From positions 28,037 through 92,036 of the forward strand of contig JAEWSC010000026.1 of assembly GCA_023398575.1 (NCBI GenBank): a stretch of 64,000 bases of DNA, in the 5' to 3' direction. The translations under genes were made by a program, and so were the position numbers. Below the pieces are notes generated by a model, which worked only from the letters and a program-made list of their open reading frames with translations, did no database searches and had not been told where the DNA came from. Below, one piece after another: positions 50,759 through 58,708 of this stretch; the stretch's first letter is position 1, and the number at the start of each line of letters is the position of its first letter. This DNA comes from Bacillota bacterium (GTDB lineage: Bacteria; Bacillota; Clostridia; Christensenellales; Aristaeellaceae).

Positions 50759-50773
50759 CATTATACCCGGCTA

Positions 50774-52060
50774 TTACCTTTTGAAGCATTTCTTTCCCGG
50801 ATAATAGGCAGCGGGACCAAGATCATCCTCGATACGCAATAGGCGGTTGTATTTGGCTACACGCTCGCTTCGGCTGGGGGCACCGGTCTTGATTTGGCCG
50901 GCGTTGATAGCCACAGCCAGATCGGCAATGGTGGTATCCTCCGTTTCTCCGGAGCGGTGGGAGATAACGGCCGTATAGCCTGCGTTATGAGCCATTTTAA
51001 TGGCCTGCAGTGTTTCAGTAAGGGTGCCGATTTGGTTAAGCTTGATGAGAATGGAGTTGCCGCAGCCAAGCTCAATACCCTTCTTTAGCCGCTGGGTATT
51101 GGTAACGAACAAATCATCGCCAACCAATTGAACTTTGCCTTTAAGCTCAGCGGTGAGCTTTTCCCAGCCTGCCCAGTCTTCTTCATCTAAGCCGTCTTCA
51201 ATGGAGGCAATGGGGTACCGGCTCACCAGGTCTTTCCAATAGGCAATCAATTCATCGGTAGAAAAGTGAATCTTCTTTTTGGGCATCAGGTAGCCGCCGT
51301 CTTCATTTTTCCATTCGCTGGAGGCAGCGTCGATGGCCAGCATGAAGTCGTCATAGGGCTTGTACCCGGCCTTTTCGATGGCCATTAGCAGGTACTGGAT
51401 CGCATCTTCATCGCTGCCAAGGTTGGGGGCATAGCCACCCTCATCGCCCACAGCAGTTGAAAGGCCGTCTTTTTTAAGTAATCCAGCCAAAGTATGAAAC
51501 ACCTCGACACACCAACGCAAACCTTCGGAGAAAGTTTTTGCGCCGACAGGCATGATCATAAATTCCTGGATGTCAATATTATTTGAAGCATGAGCACCGC
51601 CGTTGAGTACATTCATCATCGGTACTGGCAGTGTATCGGCATTAATGCCACCGAGAAACTGGAATAGCGGCATTTGCATCGCCTTGGTTGCGGCGCGTGC
51701 CGCTGCCAAGGACACAGCCAATATGGCGTTGGCACCCAGGCGGGATTTGTCCTTGGTTCCATCCAGCTTGATCAGTAATTCATCTATATCTGCCGTCCTG
51801 GTTGCATCCATGCCCACGAGAGCTTCCCGGATATCCTGATTGATGTTGGCGATGGCCTTCAGAACGCCTTTGCCGCCATAACGCTTTGGGTCTTTATCCC
51901 GAAGCTCCAGGGCTTCAAACTGGCCGGTAGATGCGCCGCTTGGCACGGTGGCACGGCCTTGTATACCATTTTCCAGAATAACGATCGCCTCAACGGTAGG
52001 GTTTCCGCGAGAATCGATCACTTCTCTGCTTGTTACATTGGAGATGATATTGCTGCTCAT
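50774..52060 (-). CDS. eno: Enolase
   Basis: 428 residues from ATG 52060 (AAGGAGG 7 nt upstream). Hallmarks: REVIDSRGNPTVEAIV, GAHASNNIDIQEFMIMP, metal ligands in AIDAASSEW, SIEDGLDEEDW and LVGDDLFVTN, the active-site SHRSGETEDTTIADLAVA. It converts 2-phosphoglycerate to phosphoenolpyruvate. Downstream of gpmA by 32 bp, so the two lower-glycolysis steps are co-expressed. Confidence 0.98.
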   Translation of the reverse strand: MSSNIISNVTSREVIDSRGNPTVEAIVILENGIQGRATVPSGASTGQFEALELRDKDPKRYGGKGVLKAIANINQDIREALVGMDATRTADIDELLIKLDGTKDKSRLGANAILAVSLAAARAATKAMQMPLFQFLGGINADTLPVPMMNVLNGGAHASNNIDIQEFMIMPVGAKTFSEGLRWCVEVFHTLAGLLKKDGLSTAVGDEGGYAPNLGSDEDAIQYLLMAIEKAGYKPYDDFMLAIDAASSEWKNEDGGYLMPKKKIHFSTDELIAYWKDLVSRYPIASIEDGLDEEDWAGWEKLTAELKGKVQLVGDDLFVTNTQRLKKGIELGCGNSILIKLNQIGTLTETLQAIKMAHNAGYTAVISHRSGETEDTTIADLAVAINAGQIKTGAPSRSERVAKYNRLLRIEDDLGPAAYYPGKKCFKR

Positions 52061-52092
52061 GGTGTATCCTCCTTGATGTCCCAAACGGGGTA

Positions 52093-52836
52093 TTATTTTG
52101 CTTTGCCCTGGTTGGCAACGCTTTGCATCTTTTGCTTCAGTGTTTCTTGATCGCCCAAGTATTCCTTACCCACAACACGGAACTCTGAATCTAGCGTGTA
52201 GACGAGCGGAATACCGGTTGGTATGTTTACATCCATGATTTGTGCGTCGGTTAAATTCTCAAAATGCTTTACCAATGCGCGCAGAGAGTTGCCATGGGCG
52301 GCAATGAGCACCCGTTTGCCAGTTTTCATCTGCTCAACAATCACATCACGGTAAAAGGGCACGACGCGGGCAATGGTATCCTTTAGGCTTTCCGCAAGGG
52401 GTAATAGTGTCTTATCTTCGTTACGATATTGCACTTGAGCCCGAGGGCTGCGAGGATCCTTATCCTCCAGCGGCGGCGGAGGAACATCAAATGAGCGACG
52501 CCATACCTTTACCTGATCCTCACCATAGCGCTTCGCCGTTTCCGCCTTGTCCAGGCCTTGCAGCGCTCCGTAGTGGCGTTCATTCAAAAGCCAGGTTTTA
52601 TGCACGGGCAGCCATTCTCTGTCCATCTGTTCCAACGCAAGATTCAGGGTGTGAATGGCGCGTTTTAAGTAAGAGGTATAACAGATATCAAAATCCAGCC
52701 CATCTTCCCCCATCAGTTGGCCTGCTTCAGCTGCCTCACGCCTGCCTTTCTCCGACAGTTCCACGTCTGTCCAGCCGGTGAAAAGGTTCAAACGGTTCCA
52801 TTCGCTTTCTCCATGACGGAGAAGCACCAGTTTCAT
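52093..52836 (-). CDS. gpmA: 2,3-bisphosphoglycerate-dependent phosphoglycerate mutase
   Basis: 247 residues. LVLLRHGESEWN (phospho-acceptor H8), FTGWTDVELSEKG, ERHYGALQGLDKAETA and AAHGNSLRALVKHFE are all intact, typical of dPGM. It interconverts 3- and 2-phosphoglycerate, feeding enolase encoded next. GGAGGGC ribosome site. Many clostridia use the cofactor-independent enzyme GpmI instead, so the dPGM type next to eno is worth noting. A promoter with a palindrome at its -35 lies upstream. Confidence 0.97.
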   Translation of the reverse strand: MKLVLLRHGESEWNRLNLFTGWTDVELSEKGRREAAEAGQLMGEDGLDFDICYTSYLKRAIHTLNLALEQMDREWLPVHKTWLLNERHYGALQGLDKAETAKRYGEDQVKVWRRSFDVPPPPLEDKDPRSPRAQVQYRNEDKTLLPLAESLKDTIARVVPFYRDVIVEQMKTGKRVLIAAHGNSLRALVKHFENLTDAQIMDVNIPTGIPLVYTLDSEFRVVGKEYLGDQETLKQKMQSVANQGKAK

Positions 52837-52886
52837 AAATAGCCCTCCTGTTAATCATGAAGATTATAACTTGCTAACTTATACTT

Positions 52887-52915
52887 ATTATACCGATTGC
52901 TGGCAGAAAAAGCAA
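52887..52915 (-). promoter_or_regulatory. SigA promoter of gpmA-eno with overlapping inverted repeats
   Basis: On the minus strand TTGCTT (52915-52910), 17 bp, TATAAT (52892-52887). GCAATATTGC (52912-52921) is a 10-bp palindrome over the -35, nested in CTGGCAG (52900-52906) / CTGCCAG (52921-52927). This could be an operator. Confidence 0.5.
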
Positions 52916-52936
52916 TATTGCTGCCAGTTGGCCAGC

Positions 52937-52965
52937 GTATAGTTTTTCAATGGTAGGCAACAATA
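52937..52965 (+). promoter_or_regulatory. Possible forespore (SigF/SigG-like) promoter of the ger operon
   Basis: GGCAACAATA (52956-52965) fits the SigF -10 GGNNANANTR exactly. GTATA (52937-52941) fits the -35 GYWTA, but the spacer is 14 bp instead of about 16. The TSS would be about 25 bp before the start codon. Confidence 0.35.
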
Positions 52966-52997
52966 ACAACGCCTGCAAAAGGGGGAGGGGTAAGGAT

Positions 52998-54614
52998 ATG
53001 ATGCGATTTCTGGGCAGGAAACTGAAATATTTGAGCCTGAATAAAAGGGGACAGCGGGAATCGGATAAGGATACTTCACAACACAAACCTCCTGTGTTAA
53101 GCCGCGATCTTTCCCAAAATCTGGAAGTGATTGGTCAAATACTAGGTAAAAGCAATGATGTAAAAACACATGAGTTCCGTTATGACGATCATAACTGCGC
53201 ACTGGTATTTATCGATGGACTGGTAGATAGTTCGGCAATTACAGAAGGTATCTTAAAGCCATTGCTGAACGGGCAGCTGACCAGGGAAGCAACAGCCGCA
53301 AGCAGCAGTGGCGCACTGGAGGAGATCGCCAGGCAGGTATTGTGCAATGCGGAAACGGAAGAAAAGGAAGAACTAAGCAAACTGGTTTCAGGCTGCCTGA
53401 CTGGAAGTACCATGCTGTTAATGCATGGAGTGGCTAAGGGTCTGCTCATCAGCACCAAGGGCTGGGAAAGACGTGGGGTGACGGAGCCGCAGACGGAGTC
53501 TGTGATCCGAGGCCCAAGAGAAGGCTTTACTGAGAATCTTCGGACCAATACAGCGATGATGCGTCGCAAAATCAAAAGCCCACAGCTACGTATTGAGCAC
53601 ATTATCGTAGGCCGAAAAACGCTGACAGACGTATGCATTTTGTATGTAGCAGGCGTTGCGAATATCAAGGTAGTGGAGGAAGTAAAAAACCGCTTGCAAT
53701 CGCTGGAGGTCGACTCCATATTAGATGCAGGATATATTGAACAATATATGGAGGACTCACCCTTTTCGATATTTGCAACGGTAGGATACAGTGAAAAACC
53801 CGATGTTGTTGCCGCGAAATTGTTGGAAGGGCGAACAGCAATTATTGTGGATGGTTCACCCTTTGTGCTCACAGTGCCCATGATGTTTATTGAAAGCTTT
53901 CAAACGGCAGAGGATTACTATATACGGCCTTACTTTGCTACATTTTCGAGAATGCTCAGATACCTTGCGTTTTTTATATCCGTCTATGCGCCGGGTATTT
54001 ATATTGCCTTGACAACCTTTCATCAGGAGCTAATACCCACAACACTACTGCTTACGGTGGCACGAGCTAGGGAGGGGACACCTTTTCCTGCTTTTTTGGA
54101 AGCGCTCATCATGATCGTTTCCTTTGAAATTTTACGCGAGGCTGGACTGCGCCTGCCAAGGCCTGTGGGGCAGTCCATCAGCATTGTCGGGGCTCTGATT
54201 ATGGGTGATGCAGCCGTATCTGCCGGCTTGGTAGGTGCGCCGTTGATCATCGCCATTGCCTTGACTGCTGTAACTGGTTTTGTTGTGCCTACGCAAAGCG
54301 ACGCAGCGTCTGTACTGCGTCTGATCTCGATGATACTAGCGGCAGTGCTGGGCGGATACGGCATTGCTATTGGCTTTTTGGTGACGCTGGTTCATTTGGC
54401 ATCGCTGAAATCCTTTGGCGTGCCTTACTTTGAAGGTTTTGCTCCCTCAAGTGATTTAAAGGACGCCATTGTGCGTGAGCCCTTATGGATGATGACAAAA
54501 CGGCCTAAGGATATTGCACAGGGGGATATGATACGTCGGCCTTATTTTATGCCGCCAAAAGTTAAGCAAAAGGATGCGGGCACAAAACCCGGCAGCGAGG
54601 GTAAGGGTAAATGA
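52998..54614 (+). CDS. gerKA: Spore germination receptor subunit A (GerA/GerKA family)
   Basis: 538 residues from ATG 52998 (GGGAGGGG 7 nt upstream). A large hydrophilic N-terminal domain (about 1-290) with LVFIDGLVDSSAITEGILKPL, ESVIRGPREGFTENLRTN and IVDGSPFVLTVP, then about five membrane helices (300-480) including LPRPVGQSISIVGALIMGDAA and a cytoplasmic tail. This is the A subunit of GerA-type germinant receptors in the spore inner membrane, which senses nutrients. It overlaps the next gene by four bases. The germinant is unknown. Confidence 0.95.
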   Translation: MMRFLGRKLKYLSLNKRGQRESDKDTSQHKPPVLSRDLSQNLEVIGQILGKSNDVKTHEFRYDDHNCALVFIDGLVDSSAITEGILKPLLNGQLTREATAASSSGALEEIARQVLCNAETEEKEELSKLVSGCLTGSTMLLMHGVAKGLLISTKGWERRGVTEPQTESVIRGPREGFTENLRTNTAMMRRKIKSPQLRIEHIIVGRKTLTDVCILYVAGVANIKVVEEVKNRLQSLEVDSILDAGYIEQYMEDSPFSIFATVGYSEKPDVVAAKLLEGRTAIIVDGSPFVLTVPMMFIESFQTAEDYYIRPYFATFSRMLRYLAFFISVYAPGIYIALTTFHQELIPTTLLLTVARAREGTPFPAFLEALIMIVSFEILREAGLRLPRPVGQSISIVGALIMGDAAVSAGLVGAPLIIAIALTAVTGFVVPTQSDAASVLRLISMILAAVLGGYGIAIGFLVTLVHLASLKSFGVPYFEGFAPSSDLKDAIVREPLWMMTKRPKDIAQGDMIRRPYFMPPKVKQKDAGTKPGSEGKGK

Positions 54615-55798
54615 AAAAGTTGCTATGTGTTTTTGTGTCGCTTGCGGTTGCATTCACTATCACAGGCTGCTGGGACAGCCGCGAACTGGATACCTTGTTT
54701 ATTGTAACCGGCGTTGGTTTGGATGCTGCCCAGAGTCAGGAAGAACTGGATGTCAACGTTCAAATCGTCCGCATTGCCGATGGCGGGCAAAGCTCTGACG
54801 GTATGCAGGGGGGGGGAGGCGCAGGCAAGAGTGAGGGTAACAGCAACATCATCCTGCTGGAAGCAAGTGGAAAGAGCGTATTATCAGCGCTTTCCACACT
54901 CCGTCATGAAAGCACGCGAGTACTATTTTTGCATCACAATCAGATGATTGTCTTCGGCAAGGAACAGGCACAAAGAGGCATTGAGCAGCACATTGATATG
55001 TTCATGCGCGATGAAGAAACGCGCATGGAAACCTTGGTGTTTGTAGCAGAAGGGGAAGCAAAGGAAGTGCTTGCCGCAAATTTGGATCAAGACAAATTAT
55101 CCGGCGTGGCGGCGGCGCGTATCATGCGGCAGTATGGAACGATTTCTTCATACCTGAATGTCAATATGATGAAGCTGGTGTCTGCTTTTCTTCAAAAGAC
55201 GACCGCACCAATCATTCCAATCATAGCGGTGAAAAAAGAAGAAAATCAAACGAAGCTATTAATCTCAAAAATGGCGGTTTTTAAAGAAGATAAAATGGTT
55301 GGTGAACTTGACTGGGATGAGATTACAGGTTTTTTATGGGCGAAGGGCGATATAAACGAAGGTATTTTGGAAATGTCGCTGGAACAAGGGACCGCATCCT
55401 TAAATATACTGCAGGCAAAAAGCACGATGGAGCCGGTGCTGCAATCTGATGGCCGGATTGGCGTGATTATGAACATTGATTCTGTGTTGGATATTGAGGA
55501 ACTGAACGGTTTTGGCGATTTGAAATTGGAGGATGTGTATACACTTTTGATTCAGGAAGCAAAAAAGAAAATTGAGCAGCGTGTATATACCACCTTTGAT
55601 AAAACGAAGTTGCTCAACACGGATATTTATGGTTTTGGTGGTGCGTTTCATATCAAGTACCCCAAGCTTTGGACTAATATTCAGCAGCAATGGAATGAAC
55701 TATATCCTCAAATGCAGCTGGTATTGAGCGTAAATGTAAAGCTTACCGGCACGGGCAAGACAGGCATGAGTCTGGAAATGGAGGAGAATCTGGAATGA
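54611..55798 (+). CDS. gerKC: Spore germination receptor subunit C (Ger(x)C lipoprotein)
   Basis: 395 residues. Lipoprotein signal with lipobox ITGC (Cys at 20), followed by the family motif CWDSRELDTLFIVTGVGLD. A Gly/Ser-rich loop (about 62-78) and the domain III ending (TTFDKTKLLNTDIYGFGGAFH, KYPKLWTNIQQQWNELYP) are typical. It is anchored to the outer face of the spore inner membrane and needed for receptor function. The order A-C-B is the clostridial GerK order. Overlaps both neighbours by four bases. Confidence 0.94.
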   Translation: MKKLLCVFVSLAVAFTITGCWDSRELDTLFIVTGVGLDAAQSQEELDVNVQIVRIADGGQSSDGMQGGGGAGKSEGNSNIILLEASGKSVLSALSTLRHESTRVLFLHHNQMIVFGKEQAQRGIEQHIDMFMRDEETRMETLVFVAEGEAKEVLAANLDQDKLSGVAAARIMRQYGTISSYLNVNMMKLVSAFLQKTTAPIIPIIAVKKEENQTKLLISKMAVFKEDKMVGELDWDEITGFLWAKGDINEGILEMSLEQGTASLNILQAKSTMEPVLQSDGRIGVIMNIDSVLDIEELNGFGDLKLEDVYTLLIQEAKKKIEQRVYTTFDKTKLLNTDIYGFGGAFHIKYPKLWTNIQQQWNELYPQMQLVLSVNVKLTGTGKTGMSLEMEENLE

Positions 55799-56892
55799 AG
55801 CTGGAAAAAGGAAAGATCACGCCGGTACAATTGATGTTCGCTACGGCATGCTTTATACAGGCGTCCTCGCTATTGTCTGCCTTTTTGGTGGGTGTAACGG
55901 CTGCCGACTCCTGGATAGCGGTGATACTGGGCATTATCGCATGCATTCCATTGCTGATGATATATATCGGGCTGCTCAAGCTGTATCCTGGCAAAAATCT
56001 CGTGGAAATCAACCAGCTGTCCTATGGGAAAATGATAGGGACGGCTGTTTCACTATTGCAAATTGTGTTCATTTTGACGCTGGCATCATTGAATCTGCGG
56101 GATTTGGATGTCTTTGTCAAGGAGACCATTATGGACAAGACGCCAGACTTTGTGCTGATGATCTCCTGCATTTTAGTCTGCGCTCTTGCAATACATTACG
56201 GTATTGAGGTGACACTGCGGTATGGTTTTATGTTTGTCCTTTTATCTGGCTTTGTATTGTTGATATCGCTGGTGCTGGCGATAAACCTGATGGATTTGAA
56301 CAACTTTTTGCCTATGTTTCAGCTGCCGCCAATAAAATATGTGCAGGGTGCAAATGTTGTGCTAAGCATACCCTTTGGCGAGTTGTTTATTTTCTTGATG
56401 ATAGCGCCATATGTGCATGAAAAAAATAGAAAGTTTGGACGGTATTTTGTCGGGGGCTTTCTACTGGGAAGCATTCTGTTTTTGCTGGTGGTTTTCAGAG
56501 ATACGGCGGTGCTTGGTAATACCATGGGGTTATATGCGCTGCCAGCATTTGAAACGCTGCGGCTCATTACGCTGTTTGGATCTATCAGCCGTGTGGAGAT
56601 ATTGTTTGCGGCTGTTTTGATTGCTTTATTGTTCTTCAAGATATCAGTTCTTTACTATGCCTTGGTGTTGGCTGTAGCGCAGTTGTTTAATATGAAATCC
56701 TACCGGCCAATCATACTTGTCACCGGTATTTTGATCATTGGATACAGCTTCACGCTGTATCCTTCCAATGTGCAGCATGCCAATTCCGGCAGAGAGACAT
56801 CAACCATTTTATGGCAAGTATTTGAGACGGTGATTCCGCTTTTTGCCTTGATCTTAGGCGCTATCAAAAAGAAGAAAAGAAAGGATGTGTAA
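55795..56892 (+). CDS. gerKB: Spore germination receptor subunit B (GerKB permease-like)
   Basis: 365 residues with ten membrane helices, of the amino acid/polyamine/organocation transporter fold. Start KITPVQLMFATACFIQASSLL, conserved NLMDLNNFLPMF and the Lys/Arg-rich end KKKKRKDV match GerB. It probably holds the germinant-binding pocket. It overlaps gerKC and is followed by a small membrane gene. Confidence 0.94.
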   Translation: MKLEKGKITPVQLMFATACFIQASSLLSAFLVGVTAADSWIAVILGIIACIPLLMIYIGLLKLYPGKNLVEINQLSYGKMIGTAVSLLQIVFILTLASLNLRDLDVFVKETIMDKTPDFVLMISCILVCALAIHYGIEVTLRYGFMFVLLSGFVLLISLVLAINLMDLNNFLPMFQLPPIKYVQGANVVLSIPFGELFIFLMIAPYVHEKNRKFGRYFVGGFLLGSILFLLVVFRDTAVLGNTMGLYALPAFETLRLITLFGSISRVEILFAAVLIALLFFKISVLYYALVLAVAQLFNMKSYRPIILVTGILIIGYSFTLYPSNVQHANSGRETSTILWQVFETVIPLFALILGAIKKKKRKDV

Positions 56893-56899
56893 GCATAAC

Positions 56900-57112
56900 A
56901 TGCTGATTGTAATTTTTCTCTTTGGCATATTAGCATTTGTGTATGCCCGGCCATTGGTGAAAGAGAAGAACTGGCGGGACTTGGCGGCTTTTTTTGTCGT
57001 ATTTGCGCTGGCCATGGTGATATCGGTGCTGAATCAACTGGGAACCCCTATCCCTAGCACTATTTTGACCATGGATGATCTGATGCACAAGGTAGGTATC
57101 TTTTATAAGTGA
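56900..57112 (+). CDS. Small two-helix membrane protein, probable receptor D subunit
   Basis: 70 residues from ATG 56900 (an earlier in-frame ATG at 56885 overlaps gerKB and has no usable ribosome site). Two hydrophobic helices (about 2-18 and 28-48) with the motif PLVKEKNWRDL between and LGTPIPSTILTM after. Small proteins of this design follow some ger operons (D subunits such as GerKD) and modulate germination. Position and layout support this; sequence conservation is too low to be sure. Confidence 0.65.
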   Translation: MLIVIFLFGILAFVYARPLVKEKNWRDLAAFFVVFALAMVISVLNQLGTPIPSTILTMDDLMHKVGIFYK

Positions 57113-57122
57113 GGACTAGCAT

Positions 57123-57366
57123 GGCCGCGCAAGCGGCCTCAGCGTGTCAAAAAAGTGGCATGCCACTTTTTTGAGTTTTTTTCCCTCGCTACACTGCACT
57201 ACGGCTTCGCCTTTGTGCGGCCGTTTACTCGGGCAAGGTAAGAATTTCTTCGAAATTCTCCGCAAATCGCCGCACATGTCGCCGATTTGCGATCGAAAAT
57301 GGGAGGGCTTCGGCCCTCCCATTCCTCCCATAGGTTTTTTGATGGTCTTTGGCCGCGCAAGCGGCC
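57123..57366. repeat. Intergenic multi-hairpin element between the ger operon and pdxK
   Basis: Bounded by two exact copies of GGCCGCGCAAGCGGCC (57123-57138 and 57351-57366), each a stem-loop. Between them are: AAAAAAGTGGCA and its exact complement TGCCACTTTTTT (57149-57172), followed by T7; AGAATTTC/GAAATTCT (57241-57259); CGCAAATCG/CGATTTGCG (57261-57291); and AATGGGAGGGC-TTCG-GCCCTCCCATT (57298-57323) with a stable UUCG tetraloop, followed by T6. At least six hairpins in 244 bp. The weak open frames across it have no family resemblance beyond that of repeated intergenic DNA. It may be a mobile REP/MITE-like unit that also serves as terminator. Confidence 0.75.
57149..57180 (+). terminator. 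Terminator of the ger operon
   Basis: The 24-bp palindrome at 57149-57172 ends in T6 and is followed by GAG and T7. It lies 37 bp after the small membrane gene. Confidence 0.7.
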
Positions 57367-57367
57367 T

Positions 57368-58234
57368 TTATTGTTTTGCCGTGTAAGTCAAACCCAACAG
57401 TTCCATCAAATAGGGCAGTGCAGCTTCAAATCGAACGCCATAGCGAAGTTCCTGATTCGAAAGAATGGTGCATTCAATACAACGGTGGGTAAACTTAACA
57501 GCCATGGCCGCGGATTCTTTTAGGGTTTTACCATTCATCAGGCCGCACAGCAGCGCACTGGCAAGAATATCGCCAGTGCCATGGAAGATGCCAGGATAGC
57601 GCCCTTCAAAGGTATAGGAGATTTCACCGCTTTGCGCATCAAAAGCTGCAACGCCCAATTGGTCCTGGCCTAAGGTAACACCGGTTAAAACGACTTGCAG
57701 CGGTCCAATATCGCAAAGGCGGTGAAGGATTTCTTCTGTCTCCGCTTGGGTAAAGCCTTTGCTCTGATAGGGGATATCCAGCAGAATACAGGCTTCTGTC
57801 ATATTCGGCGTAATGATGTCGGCTTTGCGGCAAAGCTTATGCATGCTTTGCGCCATATCTTTGGTATAGGTAGCGTATAGACGGCCGTTATCGGCCATGA
57901 CGGGGTCAACCATACACAGGGTATCCATGCTGTGAAAATCCGCCATCAGCCCGGACACCAAATCGATCTGGTCATAGGAACCAAGAAAGCCGGAATATAA
58001 CGCGTCAAAGTGAAGCCCAAGGCTCTTCCAGTGATCTGTTACTGGTTTTATGTCTTCCGTCAAATCCCGGTAAGCATAGCCTTGAAAGCCACCAGTGTGG
58101 GTCGAAAGAATTGCCGTAGGCAGCACTCCCGTATCCAGCCCACCGGTTGAGAGAATGGGCAGCGCCACCGTGAGGGAACAGCGGCCGACGCAGGAGATGT
58201 CATGTATGGCCAGAACCCGCTTTTGCCGATCCAT
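57368..58234 (-). CDS. pdxK: Pyridoxamine/pyridoxal kinase
   Basis: 288 residues of the ribokinase fold, PdxK/PdxY type. VLAIHDISCVGRCSLTVALPI at the substrate end, STHTGGFQGYAYRDL, VDPVMADNGRLY, TPNMTEACILLDIPY, and the anion-hole motif FHGTGDILASALLCGL with catalytic Asp. It phosphorylates B6 vitamers to make pyridoxal phosphate. A single gene; its stop is only 2 bp from the multi-hairpin element. GGAGGC ribosome site. Confidence 0.88.
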   Translation of the reverse strand: MDRQKRVLAIHDISCVGRCSLTVALPILSTGGLDTGVLPTAILSTHTGGFQGYAYRDLTEDIKPVTDHWKSLGLHFDALYSGFLGSYDQIDLVSGLMADFHSMDTLCMVDPVMADNGRLYATYTKDMAQSMHKLCRKADIITPNMTEACILLDIPYQSKGFTQAETEEILHRLCDIGPLQVVLTGVTLGQDQLGVAAFDAQSGEISYTFEGRYPGIFHGTGDILASALLCGLMNGKTLKESAAMAVKFTHRCIECTILSNQELRYGVRFEAALPYLMELLGLTYTAKQ

Positions 58235-58350
58235 GGGAAGCCTCCTTTTTGATGCAGACCCTATGATACCTGATTTTCCGGAAAAAGGGAACCCCCGCAG
58301 GCGGAAAGGGAAAAGAAGTACAAAAGGCCGGCTGAAATTGCATCAACCCG

Positions 58351-58379
58351 TTGACAAGCAGGTGAACCTTGGCTATAGT
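58351..58379 (+). promoter_or_regulatory. Consensus SigA promoter of the ACT-UPF0210 pair
   Basis: TTGACA (58351-58356), 17 bp, TATAGT (58374-58379): the strongest housekeeping promoter in the window. Leader about 40 nt. Confidence 0.8.
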
Positions 58380-58424
58380 CAAGGGAAGCGCGACGCGCTG
58401 CATTTGCCGGGGGGAGGATCGGAC

Positions 58425-58697
58425 ATGACAAAAGCACTGGTCTCCGTTACAGGAGCAGACCGCACGGGCATTATTGCCGGTGTGGCAGGCAAACTGAGCG
58501 AAATGAACATCAATATTTTGGACATTACCCAGACGATTCTTGGCGGCTATTTTACCATGATGATGATCGTGGACCTGGATGGCGCTATAAAGGATTTTGC
58601 AGGCGCACTGGAAGAATTGACATCAGTTGGCCAACAAATGGGCATGGTCATTCATATGCAGCGCATGGATATCTTTGATGCCATGCACAGAATCTAG
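58425..58697 (+). CDS. ACT-domain protein
   Basis: 90 residues from ATG 58425, 7 nt after GGGGAGG. A stand-alone ACT domain: ALVSVTGADRTGIIAGVAGKLSE, NINILDITQTILGGYFTMMMIVD. Such domains bind small ligands, often amino acids. It lies 11 bp before a UPF0210 gene, a pair conserved widely, so it is likely a regulatory partner of that protein. The ligand is unknown. Confidence 0.92.
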   Translation: MTKALVSVTGADRTGIIAGVAGKLSEMNINILDITQTILGGYFTMMMIVDLDGAIKDFAGALEELTSVGQQMGMVIHMQRMDIFDAMHRI

Positions 58698-58708
58698 GGG
58701 GATATACC

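Noticed and set aside
57144..57386. 80-codon plus-strand frame in the multi-hairpin element
   Set aside because: No ribosome site, Pro/His/Phe-rich with no pattern; the DNA is better explained as a set of palindromes.
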